64,000 bases of DNA. Source: Thermorudis peleae (GTDB taxonomy: Bacteria > Chloroflexota > Chloroflexia > Thermomicrobiales > Thermomicrobiaceae). A model generated the notes under the pieces. That model was not told where the DNA came from. It made no database searches and saw nothing but the letters and a program-made list of their open reading frames with translations. The stretch spans positions 1,116,001 through 1,180,000 of the forward strand of contig NZ_JQMP01000003.1 of the NCBI RefSeq assembly GCF_000744775.1, written 5' to 3'. The translations under genes and the position numbers were made by a program. Position 1 is the stretch's first letter. Each line of letters opens with the position of its first letter. Below, one piece after another: positions 43,775-52,462 of this stretch.

Positions 43775-45802
43775 ATGGATCGGTCGACGAGGCCCAGTGA
43801 TCAGCTGCCTGCTCCAGCGCGCAAGATCCTCCAGGCAGTTGCAACACACCTGAAGCAGGCGCAGGTTGAGGTGACCGCGACGCTCGTTGTCGGGTTTTCG
43901 GGCGGCCCCGATTCGTTGACTCTACTCTGGGCGCTTGCCGAATTGGAGCGCCGCGGCCAAGGCCCTCGAATCGTTGCTCTCCATGTCGATCATCAGCTTC
44001 GTCCAGAATCAGCTGACGAAGCGCGCCAGGCGCAGGCGCTTGGCGCAGCGTTGGGTGTCCCTGTGCAGGTTACTCAGGTGGATGTGACCCAATGGGCGGC
44101 ATATCACGAGGGTGGCATCGAGGCGGGAGCGCGAGCAGCGCGCTATGGTGCGCTCGGAAAGCTAGCACGGCAGCTTGCGACACCATGGGTGGCTGTTGCC
44201 CATACACGTGATGACCAGGCAGAGACTGTGCTTCTTCGATTAATCAGCGGAGCAAGTCTCGAGGGCCTTGCTGGGATGCGCTACTGCCATCGCCGACCCG
44301 TTGCGCTTGATCCTTCCGGCAACGACGTGGTTGAGTTGTCGATTCTTCGGCCGCTTCTCGATACGAGTCGAGCGGAAATTCGTGCTTGCCTCATGTCGCT
44401 TGGCCTGACACCAATTGATGATCCCTCGAACACATCACTCGCCTACCGCCGCAATCGCATTCGCTACCAAGTCCTCCCTGCTCTTGAGGACATTGCACCT
44501 GGTGCAACAGGCGTTATCGCGCGTGTTGCGATGTTTCTCCAAGATGATGCTGATTACCTTGCTCAAGAAACCGCTCGGTATGTCACAGACCTTGTCCGCC
44601 AAGAGAAGAATGTCATCTGGGTCGAACGGCAGAAGTTGGTGCACTTGCCGGTTGCGATCCAACGGCGCGTGCTGCTTGCTGCAGTCCAGCACGCCGCGCA
44701 TGGACGACAGGTGCGCGTAGCATCAGAGCGTCTTGAGGCGTTACGGAGTGCGAGTGCCCATGCTGTGGGCACTCGTATCGAACTAGGACATGGGTTACTC
44801 GCGTATGTTGATTACACGGTGATTGCGATCGGACACCAAATGGTCCTTGAGCGTGCCTTACGTTCTCGCTGGCAAGGGCCGCTCCTGCTGACGCCAATGA
44901 CACTCGCTATTCAGGGGCACCAGCTCATCGCGTTCCCAGGTGGCTGGATTCTCTCCATCGATGCAGCGGAGCCGGTGACGCTACGAACTCGGCACCACGG
45001 TGATCGGTTGCGTGTCTCAACAGATCGCCTTGTGCGATTGCAAGATTGGCTTGTTAATGAAAAAATCCCACGATACCTACGGGAATGGCTTCCTGTTGTA
45101 GCCCGTGACAAGGAGGTGCTCTGGATCGCTGGTGTTCATCCGGCAGCGGCGCAGCTGCCAGGCGCGAGCGTTCAACTTATCTCTCACGATCCAACAATTC
45201 CCAAAGCGTGGCAGGTGTTGGCAGAGAAGGAGGAACAGTCGATGGGCGATATTGAGCCATCAGCCTTGCAGGCGGGGCTTGCGGAAGTCCTGATTGATGA
45301 GCAAACCCTTCAGCGCCGGGTGACAGAACTAGGAGCAGAGATTGCACAACACTATGCTGGAAAGCGACCGTTACTCATTGGGGTGCTCAGCGGTGCCTTC
45401 GTTTTTATGGCTGATCTCGTGCGGCATATGCCCATTCCATTGTCCATCGATTTTATGGCGGTCTCCAGCTATGGTAAGGCGACGGTGACGTCAGGGGTCG
45501 TGCGAATTTTGAAGGACCTTGATCGCCCGATCGAAGGAGAGGATGTGTTGCTCGTTGAGGACATCGTTGATAGTGGGCTCACGTTGCAATACCTCAGCGA
45601 TGTCCTCCGCCGGCGCAATCCGGCAAGTCTCCGCGTTGTCGCGTTGTTGCGCAAACAAAAAGCTGATGCCTTGCCTGTTCCAGTCGATTGGGTCGGTTTT
45701 GAAATCCCCGATGTCTTTGTGGTCGGCTATGGGCTTGATGTGGCAGGGAAATATCGTAACTTGCCATTTGTTGCCATCTACCGCGCCGAAGCGCCGGTAT
45801 GA
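43775..45802 (+). CDS. tilS-hpt: TilS-HPRT fusion: tRNA(Ile)-lysidine synthase / hypoxanthine phosphoribosyltransferase
   Basis: The 675-residue frame joins two enzymes. Residues 1-480 are TilS, which modifies C34 of tRNA-Ile2: PP-loop SGGPDS at 42-47, HVDHQLRPES, AHTRDDQAET, DDPSNTS and RNRIRYQVLP. Residues 490-675 are a purine phosphoribosyltransferase: IGVLSGAFVFMADLVRH and the PRPP loop LLVEDIVDSGLTL. No stop separates them. The ATG at 45242 (residue 490) still has AAGGAGGAACAGTCG before it, so a free 186-residue HPRT may also be made. The 43775 start has no clear ribosome binding site. Confidence 0.92.
   Translation: MDRSTRPSDQLPAPARKILQAVATHLKQAQVEVTATLVVGFSGGPDSLTLLWALAELERRGQGPRIVALHVDHQLRPESADEARQAQALGAALGVPVQVTQVDVTQWAAYHEGGIEAGARAARYGALGKLARQLATPWVAVAHTRDDQAETVLLRLISGASLEGLAGMRYCHRRPVALDPSGNDVVELSILRPLLDTSRAEIRACLMSLGLTPIDDPSNTSLAYRRNRIRYQVLPALEDIAPGATGVIARVAMFLQDDADYLAQETARYVTDLVRQEKNVIWVERQKLVHLPVAIQRRVLLAAVQHAAHGRQVRVASERLEALRSASAHAVGTRIELGHGLLAYVDYTVIAIGHQMVLERALRSRWQGPLLLTPMTLAIQGHQLIAFPGGWILSIDAAEPVTLRTRHHGDRLRVSTDRLVRLQDWLVNEKIPRYLREWLPVVARDKEVLWIAGVHPAAAQLPGASVQLISHDPTIPKAWQVLAEKEEQSMGDIEPSALQAGLAEVLIDEQTLQRRVTELGAEIAQHYAGKRPLLIGVLSGAFVFMADLVRHMPIPLSIDFMAVSSYGKATVTSGVVRILKDLDRPIEGEDVLLVEDIVDSGLTLQYLSDVLRRRNPASLRVVALLRKQKADALPVPVDWVGFEIPDVFVVGYGLDVAGKYRNLPFVAIYRAEAPV
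45228..45244 (+). promoter_or_regulatory. Internal ribosome binding site and ATG for free HPRT
   Basis: AAGGAGGA lies seven bases before an in-frame ATG at the exact boundary between the TilS and HPRT parts. It is the best Shine-Dalgarno sequence in the gene and far stronger than the one at the main start. Confidence 0.55.
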
Positions 45803-45876
45803 TCATGCGTCAAGATTGGCAGCGCTTATGCCGAAACGCTAGAGGGGTGGAGGTGACAGAAAGCAACCTGGCAGTT

Positions 45877-45885
45877 TGCTATAAT
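45877..45885 (+). promoter_or_regulatory. Extended -10 promoter of ftsH
   Basis: TGCTATAAT is a full extended -10 with consensus TATAAT (45880-45885), 66 bases upstream of ftsH. A GTGACA lies upstream but with a 21-base spacer, so recognition probably rests on the extended -10. Confidence 0.55.
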
Positions 45886-45950
45886 CAAAACACCTCGAGC
45901 CGCCCTGTGAAAGAGCAGGGTAACGGGGCAAGCGAGCGTGGAGGCCGCGA

Positions 45951-47924
45951 ATGAGCGACAACAAATGGCTGCGCAACGGCTTTGTTTGGATGATCCTCAT
46001 TATTGCCGTTGTTGCAGTGTGGTTTACGTTCCTCGGGAATGATTCACGAGGACAACGGATTACCCTCGCTGACCTTGCGGCAGACATTAAAGCTGGCAAG
46101 GTAGAACGTCTCGTGATGACGGAAGGGTCCAGTCAAGTCCAGGTTCAATATGTCGGTTCGCAAGAAGTCAAAGTAACGAACCTGCCAGCGAATGTCAGTA
46201 TTTTTGATGCACTTAATGAGTATGGTATTCGGCCAGACCAGGTCGATATCCAAGTTAATCCAGCAAGTCAGTGGGGAAATTGGCTAGGAGCACTGACCTA
46301 TATCTTGCCTCTCGTCTTTGTGATTGGGTTCTTCGTCTTTGTGATGCGCCAAGCGCAGGGTACGAATAACCAGGCGTTATCGTTTGGCAAAAGCCGTGCC
46401 CGCGTTTTTACCAGTAACCGGCCAACCGTGACGTTTGATGATGTGGCTGGGGTGGATGAAGCGAAAGAAGAACTGCGGGAAATTGTCGAATTCCTGAAAT
46501 ATCCTGAGAAGTTTGCCGCGCTTGGCGCTCGCATCCCGCGTGGTGTCCTGCTGGTTGGCCCGCCGGGTACCGGCAAGACATTACTTTCGCGTGCGGTTGC
46601 GGGTGAGGCTGGCGTGCCATTCTTTAGCGTCAGCGGCTCAGAGTTTGTCGAAATGTTTGTTGGTGTTGGCGCTAGCCGCGTCCGCGACTTGTTTGATCAA
46701 GCGAAGCGTAATGCCCCGTGCATTGTCTTTATTGATGAGATCGATGCTGTTGGCCGACAGCGCGGTGCTGGCCTTGGCGGTAGTCACGATGAGCGCGAGC
46801 AGACACTCAACCAGATTCTGGTTGAGATGGATGGCTTTGATAGCACGACCAACGTAATCGTCATTGCAGCGACGAACCGACCTGATGTCCTTGATCCTGC
46901 ATTGCTCCGTCCCGGGCGCTTTGACCGTCAGGTTGTGCTTGATCGGCCTGACTTGAACGGCCGACTGGCCATCTTGAGGGTGCATGCGCGGGGCAAGCCG
47001 CTCGAAAGTGATGTGAGCCTCGAGGAGCTAGCACGCCAGACGCCAGGATTTTCAGGTGCTGACCTTGAGAACCTGATCAATGAAGCGGCGATTCTCGCAG
47101 CTCGGCGTAACAAGAAGACCATTGGGCGGCGTGAGTTGTTCGAAGCAATCGACCGTGTTGTCGCTGGTCCCGAGCGCAAGAGTCGTGTGCTGAGCGAGCG
47201 TGAGAAGCTCATGACCGCGTATCACGAGGCTGGGCATGCACTCGTTGCGCGAATGTTGCCTCACGCTGATCCCGTTCACAAGGTGTCGATTGTCGCGCGG
47301 GGCATGATGGGTGGTTACACGCGCGTCTTACCCGAAGAGGATCGCTTCTTCTGGACGAAGAAGCAGTTTGAAGCGCAACTTGCAGTCTTTATGGGAGGCC
47401 ATGTCGCCGAAGAGCTTGTCTTCCAAGAGGTCTCTACTGGAGCAGCGAACGATATTGAGCGAGCGACCAACTTGGCCCGTCGCATGGTCACGGAATATGG
47501 GATGAGTGAGCGACTTGGTCCCCTCTCCTTTGGTAAGAAAGAGGAATTGATCTTCCTTGGTCGGGAGATTAGCGAACAACGGAACTATAGTGATCAAGTC
47601 GCCTATGAAATCGACCAGGAAGTTCGTCGGCTCATCGAAGAGGCATATAACCGTGCGAAGGAGATCTTGCTCCAGCACATGGACAAGTTAGAGAAAATCG
47701 CGATGCTCCTTGTTGAGCGTGAAACGATTGATGGGAGCGATATTGAGGCGCTGTTTGATGAACCTCGGCCGCGACCAGAGCTGGTTGGTCCGCCGCTAAC
47801 CCGGCCGGCAGCGGTGATTGCGGCCGAGCAAGCGCGAGATCGTGAGCAGGCTGATGGGCAAGACCTCTCTGTGCCCCCTGTTCCTAAACCCTCACCGCAA
47901 ATTCGGCCACAACCTGCATCGTAA
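45951..47924 (+). CDS. ftsH: ATP-dependent zinc metalloprotease FtsH
   Basis: The 657-residue membrane AAA+ protease degrades damaged membrane proteins and regulators. Two membrane segments (residues about 10-29 and 107-127) flank an external domain; the AAA module has GPPGTGKT, a Walker B in [16 protein letters not shown] and [21 protein letters not shown]; the protease domain has HEAGH. The C-terminal 50 residues are Pro/Arg-rich. AGCGTGGAGGCCGCGA precedes the ATG. tilS-hpt-ftsH is a widely conserved order. Confidence 0.97.
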   Translation: MSDNKWLRNGFVWMILIIAVVAVWFTFLGNDSRGQRITLADLAADIKAGKVERLVMTEGSSQVQVQYVGSQEVKVTNLPANVSIFDALNEYGIRPDQVDIQVNPASQWGNWLGALTYILPLVFVIGFFVFVMRQAQGTNNQALSFGKSRARVFTSNRPTVTFDDVAGVDEAKEELREIVEFLKYPEKFAALGARIPRGVLLVGPPGTGKTLLSRAVAGEAGVPFFSVSGSEFVEMFVGVGASRVRDLFDQAKRNAPCIVFIDEIDAVGRQRGAGLGGSHDEREQTLNQILVEMDGFDSTTNVIVIAATNRPDVLDPALLRPGRFDRQVVLDRPDLNGRLAILRVHARGKPLESDVSLEELARQTPGFSGADLENLINEAAILAARRNKKTIGRRELFEAIDRVVAGPERKSRVLSEREKLMTAYHEAGHALVARMLPHADPVHKVSIVARGMMGGYTRVLPEEDRFFWTKKQFEAQLAVFMGGHVAEELVFQEVSTGAANDIERATNLARRMVTEYGMSERLGPLSFGKKEELIFLGREISEQRNYSDQVAYEIDQEVRRLIEEAYNRAKEILLQHMDKLEKIAMLLVERETIDGSDIEALFDEPRPRPELVGPPLTRPAAVIAAEQARDREQADGQDLSVPPVPKPSPQIRPQPAS

Positions 47925-47953
47925 AGCTGGTTAGACAAGCAAGCAACGATTGA

Positions 47954-47985
47954 GAAAGCCCGCCGGTTTTACCAGGCGGGCTTTC
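47954..47985 (+). terminator. Rho-independent terminator of ftsH
   Basis: An 11-bp stem GAAAGCCCGCC/GGCGGGCTTTC (47954-47964 and 47975-47985) with a ten-base loop follows 29 bases after ftsH. The T residues lie within the stem end, as is common for terminators of the AAAGCCC...GGGCTTT type. It also faces the convergent small gene. Confidence 0.75.
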
Positions 47986-48026
47986 GAGTTGTTGCGTCTC
48001 AACCCATTCGTGGCCAAACAACTGTG

Positions 48027-48275
48027 TTAGGCAATTGACCCGTCTGGGAGCGGACAATCAATCGCAACAACCTGATCGTAGTCGTACCAGCCGGAGTCGA
48101 GGACAAGCCGATAATCTTGCCGACGCATCAATGCCTGGGCATCGCGCGTCGTTAGCCGCACGAGGCGGGTACCACAGCCAGGGCGAAGATAGTACCGGCC
48201 TTCCTGGTCACGGAAGAGAAGGCTCTCGCGACGGTTGCCGTTTCGTCCGACCAGCTGAAAGGTCTGTCGCTCCAT
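48027..48275 (-). CDS. Small conserved-looking protein of unknown function
   Basis: The 82-residue product (MERQTFQLVGRNGNRRESLLFRD...) is soluble, rich in Arg, Asp and Tyr, with alternating beta-like segments. The ATG at 48275 has GGAGGGAGGGCAGCT upstream, and codon use matches neighbouring genes, so it is probably real. It is monocistronic, ends against the ftsH terminator, and begins upstream of tRNA-Ala on the same strand. No family is recognised. Confidence 0.6.
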   Translation of the reverse strand: MERQTFQLVGRNGNRRESLLFRDQEGRYYLRPGCGTRLVRLTTRDAQALMRRQDYRLVLDSGWYDYDQVVAIDCPLPDGSIA

Positions 48276-48400
48276 AGCTGCCCTCCCTCCGTGTTATGAC
48301 CTAGCCACGCGGACTTCGCTTTGATTCGCACATCCATCCCCAAGGAGCCGACAGGGCGGCTTCGAGGTCAATTAAGCCAATTTGACGCATGATCGCGTGG

Positions 48401-48473
<73 letters not shown>

Positions 48474-48493
48474 ACGCGCTTTGCGCGTCTATC

Positions 48494-48523
48494 AGTATAC
48501 GCTAGGGCACGATGAAGCGTCAA
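48494..48523 (-). promoter_or_regulatory. Promoter of tRNA-Ala
   Basis: On the - strand TTGACG (48518-48523), 18 bases, TATACT (48494-48499); transcription would begin near 48487, about 14 bases before the tRNA. Confidence 0.65.
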
Positions 48524-48795
48524 GGGTGATCAGAGCAAATCAAACCATTAGCTGTGATCGATAGAATAGCGGGATTACCCATATGGTGTAGACTACCCTT
48601 GTTGCCATCACTCCTAATAAATCGGCTGTTCGCTGGTGCAGTCTATGTTACGCCCCAGAGGAAACGGTGCTGTTGTGAGGCGTAGCGTACCGACAAACGG
48701 TGGGAGCCCTTGGACCGAAGGGTAGGCATATGTAGTGCTCAACGCATGTTGTGCAGAATGCACTATTGGCTGATTCAGGAAGGGAGGCTCTTGCT
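48524..48795. other. Gene-free stretch with clustered small hairpins
   Basis: Between the tRNA-Ala promoter and the broken ORF no frame is supported. Three successive inverted repeats lie at 48649-48684 (TACGCC/GGCGTA), 48689-48701 (ACCG/CGGT) and 48707-48722 (CCCTT/AAGGG), followed by GTGCA/TGCAC. They could be the leader of the downstream ORF or part of an unrecognised structured RNA; no known riboswitch class was matched. Confidence 0.4.
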
Positions 48796-49101
48796 ATGAT
48801 CTTACTGTCCCAGCCTCAGGCGATGGAACAGCCCCAGACAGACGAGGAGGTGGCGAGCTTTCTCGCCCGGTATCTCCTCCATGACCGCTCGCTCCCCGTC
48901 TACTACGGCTTCCTTCCCCAGCCGTATGGATGACTCCAGCTGGTCTTCTACCTCCGGAACCAACCGTTCCCGGCCTCCTGGCTGGTGGCCCCATCCAAAG
49001 AGAAGGTCGACTCCATCCTCGAGGCCCTGGGGTATGTGGGGGCTGAGCGGGAGCGGCTCTGGTCGCTGATCGAGGGGATCCAGGCCCTCCTTGCCTCTTG
49101 A
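48796..49101 (+). pseudogene. Orphan ORF of about 101 codons split by an in-frame TGA
   Basis: An ATG at 48796 with GGGAGG upstream opens a frame that runs 45 codons to a TGA at 48931-48933 and then continues without further stops to TGA at 49099-49101. The two halves read as one protein (FLARYLLHDRSLPVYYGF..., then LQLVFYLRNQPFPASWLV... and a final helical WSLIEGIQALLAS). C- and G-ending codons such as CTC, GAG and CAG dominate, unlike neighbours that often use CTT, GTT and GAA. No family is recognised. It lies between two tRNA genes, consistent with acquired and decaying DNA. Confidence 0.55.
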
Positions 49102-49164
49102 CATCCGGCCACTTCTGCTATCAACTGGCAGCAGAAGGAAGGATAATCATGCAACAGGATCTGG

Positions 49165-49237
49165 AGCGGGAGACGGGATTCGAACCCGCGACAACCGGCT
49201 TGGGAAGCCGGCACTCTACCAACTGAGTTACTCCCGC
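49165..49237 (-). tRNA. tRNA-Gly (anticodon CCC)
   Basis: On the - strand: acceptor arms GCGGGAG/CTCCCGC, D arm TAACTCAGTTGGTAGAGT, anticodon stem CCGGC/GCCGG with loop TTCCCAA (anticodon CCC, codon GGG), T arm with GGTTCGAATCC. The discriminator is T and CCA is encoded at 49162-49164. Confidence 0.95.
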
Positions 49238-49255
49238 ATTCTTTTGTCATTACAC

Positions 49256-49285
49256 AGTATAGCAGACATGTCTCCTCCGTGTCGA
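49256..49285 (-). promoter_or_regulatory. Promoter of tRNA-Gly
   Basis: On the - strand TCGACA (49280-49285), 18 bases, then TATACT (49256-49261) with TGC before it, giving an extended -10. The start of transcription falls about 12 bases before the tRNA. Confidence 0.6.
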
Positions 49286-49380
49286 GTACGACGTGTGGTA
49301 TGTTTGCGCAGCTGGTCAGAGCGTACCTGATGACGCGCCTCCTGCTCCGTGGCTCTGCGTGCGCTGCGTAGGCGACCATG

Positions 49381-49409
49381 TGATGATCCCTCAAACACGT
49401 CACTCGCCT
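49381..49409. repeat. 29-base near-copy of a tilS segment upstream of thrC
   Basis: Bases 49381-49409 match 44416-44444 inside tilS at 27 of 29 positions. In tilS the segment encodes DDPSNTSLA; both mismatches fall on third codon positions and are silent in that frame. Similarity fades within a few bases on either side. Confidence 0.7.
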
Positions 49410-49488
49410 CTCCACGCTCTTTGCACAATGCGCTATCGAGCGCGCAACGTCGTACACTGAGCACGGTGATGGACCGGAGGTTGGGATC

Positions 49489-50760
49489 GTGGGTGTGGAT
49501 AGTGCAGAGAGTTGTCTTCTTCAACTGCGTTGTACAAACTGTGGCCAACGATGGCCAGCTGATACGGTACAAACAACCTGCCCAAGCTGTGGCCGGGTCT
49601 TATTCGCCGAGTACGATCTTGAGGAGCGTGCTCGGCGTGCAATGACGCCCAAAGCACTCGTACAGCGCTCCTGGACGCTCTGGCGTTATGCGGAATTGCT
49701 CCCAGTTCGCAATCCAGTCCATCGATTAACGCTTGGTGAGGGTGGCACACCGCTTATCCCGTCGATGCGCTTTGCAGAATATCTCGGGCTGAAGCATCTT
49801 TGGTGGAAAGATGAAGGGCAGAATCCCACTGGGTCATTTAAAGCTCGTGGGCAAGCGGCGGCCATCTCTCGCGCGCGAGAACTTGGTGTTCGCGTTGTGG
49901 CTTTGCCTTCGGCCGGCAATGCAGCAGCTGCTATGAGTGCCTATGCTGCGCGTGCTGGGATGCGTGCAATTGTGTTTATGCCTGCGGATACCCCACCTGC
50001 AATGCCGGCAGAGTGTCGAGCCTACGGCGCTCACGTCTTTCTGGTTCATGGCTTGATTTCTGATTGTGGCCAGCTTGTTCGGCGCGGAAGCGAGCAGTTT
50101 GGTTGGCTTGATGTTTCGACGCTTCGAGAGCCGTATCGCGCTGAAGGAAAAAAGACGCTAGGGTTTGAACTCGCGGAACAGCTTGGGTGGCAGTTACCTG
50201 ACGTCATCATTTATCCCACCGGAGGTGGCACGGGAATCGTTGGCATGTGGAAGGCCTTCAGCGAATTGGAGTCACTTGGTCTCATTGGCTCTCATCGCCC
50301 ACGGTTTGTGATGGTGCAAGCCGAAGGATGTGCGCCATTGGTTGAAGCGTTTCACCGTGGTACCCGGCATGCTACCCCGTGGGAACATGCTCAGACGCTT
50401 GCCCCTGGCATCCGCGTGCCATCAGCAATTGGTGATTACTTGATCTTGGATGCAGTGCGTGCAAGTCACGGTATTGCTGTGACGGTGAGTGATCAAGAGA
50501 TCCTTGATGGAATGGTTCGGCTTGCTCGGTTTGAGGGGATTTTCACCGCCCCAGAGGCTGGTGCAACAGTTGCTGCACTTATGAAACTTCGTGAGACCGG
50601 CGAAATAACGGCAGAGACCTCTGTTGTCTGTTTCTTGACCGGCACTGGACTCAAGCATATTGACCTCATCGCAGGTGACTATCCAGTGCTTGATCCTTCG
50701 TCTCCTGACGAGGCATTAGCGTATGTTGCCTCGGTGCTTCAGGAGGCTGGTAAGGGCTGA
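49489..50760 (+). CDS. thrC: Threonine synthase
   Basis: This PLP enzyme turns O-phosphohomoserine into threonine. The 423-residue product has an N-terminal zinc ribbon (C15, C18, C31, C34), then the fold II core with the PLP lysine K118 in NPTGSFKARG, SAGNAAAAMSAYAARAG and the phosphate-binding YPTGGGTGIVG. Start GTG at 49489 has GGAGG nine bases upstream. Cysteate synthase or a related fold II enzyme is a less likely reading. Its last 22 bases overlap the end of the convergent mutM. Confidence 0.9.
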   Translation: MGVDSAESCLLQLRCTNCGQRWPADTVQTTCPSCGRVLFAEYDLEERARRAMTPKALVQRSWTLWRYAELLPVRNPVHRLTLGEGGTPLIPSMRFAEYLGLKHLWWKDEGQNPTGSFKARGQAAAISRARELGVRVVALPSAGNAAAAMSAYAARAGMRAIVFMPADTPPAMPAECRAYGAHVFLVHGLISDCGQLVRRGSEQFGWLDVSTLREPYRAEGKKTLGFELAEQLGWQLPDVIIYPTGGGTGIVGMWKAFSELESLGLIGSHRPRFVMVQAEGCAPLVEAFHRGTRHATPWEHAQTLAPGIRVPSAIGDYLILDAVRASHGIAVTVSDQEILDGMVRLARFEGIFTAPEAGATVAALMKLRETGEITAETSVVCFLTGTGLKHIDLIAGDYPVLDPSSPDEALAYVASVLQEAGKG

Positions 50761-51578
50761 CAGGTTGGACAGTAGGTCGTTGTACGCCCAGCAACAATCA
50801 TCTGCTGAAGTGGCGAGCCGCAGCGATAGCATGGTGCTCCGGGAGAACGGCCATACACTTGTAGCGTATACTGATTCGTTCCCGGTTCCCCGAGCCCATC
50901 GCGATAATCACGAAACGTTGTGCCATGACGGGTAATAGCGTTTGTCAGAACAGCTCGCATCGCATGCAGGAGTCGTTCACTCTCAGCAAGGCCCAATCGT
51001 TCGCTTGGCGTACATGGGTGCAGTCGTGCGGCAAAAAGGATTTCATCGGCGTAAATATTGCCGATGCCTGCAATAACATGCTGATCCAAGAGTGTTGCCT
51101 TCAGAGCCCGGCGATGTCGAGTAATGCGCGCAGCGAGCCGTTCTGCTGTAAGCTGGGGATCAAGCGGTTCTACCCCTAATCGACGGTCAAGTTCGGCATA
51201 CGCTTCAGGCGTTAAGACAGCAAGCCGACCGAAGCGGCGAGGGTCGTAGTAGCGTAGAACGCGACTATCATCGAGTGTGAGGTACAGGTGCGTATGAGAA
51301 GATGGAAGACCAATGGCTGGATTCAGTACAAGTACACCGGTCATGCCGAAATGCACAAGAAAAATACGGTGATCATCCAAGAAGAGCAGCAGGAACTTGC
51401 CGCGTCGTCCGGTCCCTACGATTCTTCGTCCTGTCAGACTGGCAAGCAATGTGCGGGAATCCTGATTCGGCACAAGGTCTGCGAGTTTTGAGCTTCCCAC
51501 TGCCTGGGTAATTGTGGTACCCATAAGGAGAGGATGAAGCGTTTGTCGGATGGTCTCGACTTCAGGGAGTTCAGGCAT
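50739..51578 (-). CDS. mutM: Formamidopyrimidine-DNA glycosylase
   Basis: The enzyme removes 8-oxoguanine and nicks the abasic site. The 279-residue product begins MPELPEVETI with the catalytic Pro and Glu at the N-terminus after Met removal; GRRGKFLLL holds the conserved lysine, RYYDPRRFGRL and GIGNIYADEILF are family blocks, and the C-terminal zinc finger is CYRCGSPL...YCPTC. It overlaps thrC tail to tail by 22 bases and is divergent from the HIT gene with only 24 bases between starts. Confidence 0.96.
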   Translation of the reverse strand: MPELPEVETIRQTLHPLLMGTTITQAVGSSKLADLVPNQDSRTLLASLTGRRIVGTGRRGKFLLLFLDDHRIFLVHFGMTGVLVLNPAIGLPSSHTHLYLTLDDSRVLRYYDPRRFGRLAVLTPEAYAELDRRLGVEPLDPQLTAERLAARITRHRRALKATLLDQHVIAGIGNIYADEILFAARLHPCTPSERLGLAESERLLHAMRAVLTNAITRHGTTFRDYRDGLGEPGTNQYTLQVYGRSPGAPCYRCGSPLQQMIVAGRTTTYCPTCQPLPAS

Positions 51579-51602
51579 GGTCCTTCACCGCAAGGAGGAG
51601 GA

Positions 51603-51953
51603 ATGACTGAGCAGTCTTGCATTTTCTGCGCAATTGCAGCTGGACAGCAGCCAGCTACTGTTGTCTATCGCGATGATCGTGTCACGGCGTTTTGGGATAT
51701 CCGCCCTCAGGCCAAAGTCCATGTGCTGATTATCCCAAACCAGCACTTTTCATCGTTGGACGACGCTATCAATGCTGACCCAGCGCTTCTCGGGCACTGC
51801 CTCCAGGTTGCAGCGCGGTTGGCTCGCGAGCAGGGAATCCACACCACAGGATATCGTGTGGTGACGAATGTTGGTCCCCATTCGGGGCAAAGTGTCTTTC
51901 ACTTGCATTTCCATCTTCTTGGTGGCAATCCGCTTCGACTCGCGCTTGGCTAG
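51603..51953 (+). CDS. HIT family protein (HINT-like nucleotide hydrolase)
   Basis: The 116-residue product carries the histidine triad H100-L-H102-F-H104 in QSVFHLHFHLLGG and CIFCAIAAGQQPA near the N-terminus, typical of HINT purine nucleoside phosphoramidases; it lacks the length of GalT or Fhit. The ATG at 51603 has AAGGAGGAGGA directly before it. Any promoter must lie within the mutM coding region because the intergenic gap is only 24 bases. Confidence 0.93.
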   Translation: MTEQSCIFCAIAAGQQPATVVYRDDRVTAFWDIRPQAKVHVLIIPNQHFSSLDDAINADPALLGHCLQVAARLAREQGIHTTGYRVVTNVGPHSGQSVFHLHFHLLGGNPLRLALG

Positions 51954-52108
51954 GTTGCTCAGGGTGTGGCGGACAAGATGGTTTCTTGATCGGGGATCGG
52001 AGAATGCACTTGCCCACGATTCTCCGGATAGCCTATTTGAGTTGGGTACGCAGTGATCACCATGGCCGTTCGCCTGCGTTTCTTACCTCAGGCGGTGTGT
52101 GACGTTGC

Positions 52109-52462
52109 TCAGTTGAGTTCATCGTCGGGCTCATTCTCGATATGAAAGACCGTTTGAAACTCGTCGTGAAGCGTGCGTGACTGGAAGTATTCTGTGTAGT
52201 CGCCACGCATTGGTGGTGCTTGTCCATCTGCGAGTGTGAGGCCAGTTGCAAGTTCTGTAATCTTCAGCTCAGCTTGGTCAAGAATGCTGTTGCAGAGGCG
52301 AATGAGTTCGATACCACGCTGATATTCTTGGAGCGCTTCTGTAAGTGTCAGCGTGCCAGATTCAAGCCGCTGGACAATCTGTTCAATCTCTGCCACGAGT
52401 TGCTCGTAGACTTCGATGGCTGGCTGCTCACCGTCGAACGGGGCAGAGTGCTCATCAGCCAT
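52109..52462 (-). CDS. xseB: Exodeoxyribonuclease VII small subunit
   Basis: The 117-residue product has the XseB helical core (YEQLVAEIEQIVQRLESGTLTLTEALQEYQRGIELIRLCNSILDQAE-type pattern, about residues 18-65). It exceeds the usual 75-80 residues by a C-terminal extension rich in acidic residues. The ATG at 52462 follows AAGGAGGCCACA and overlaps the xseA stop by eight bases. It works with XseA to degrade single-stranded DNA. Confidence 0.92.
   Translation of the reverse strand: MADEHSAPFDGEQPAIEVYEQLVAEIEQIVQRLESGTLTLTEALQEYQRGIELIRLCNSILDQAELKITELATGLTLADGQAPPMRGDYTEYFQSRTLHDEFQTVFHIENEPDDELN

Noticed and set aside
48649-48722. Known riboswitch (TPP, SAM, cobalamin, glycine, guanidine) before the orphan ORF
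   Set aside because: Conserved core sequences of these classes could not be matched; only unnamed hairpins are visible.
49349-49645. 98-codon frame upstream of and into thrC
   Set aside because: It overlaps the thrC zinc-ribbon coding region in another frame. Only its DDPSNTSLA stretch is notable and is reported as a tilS-like remnant.
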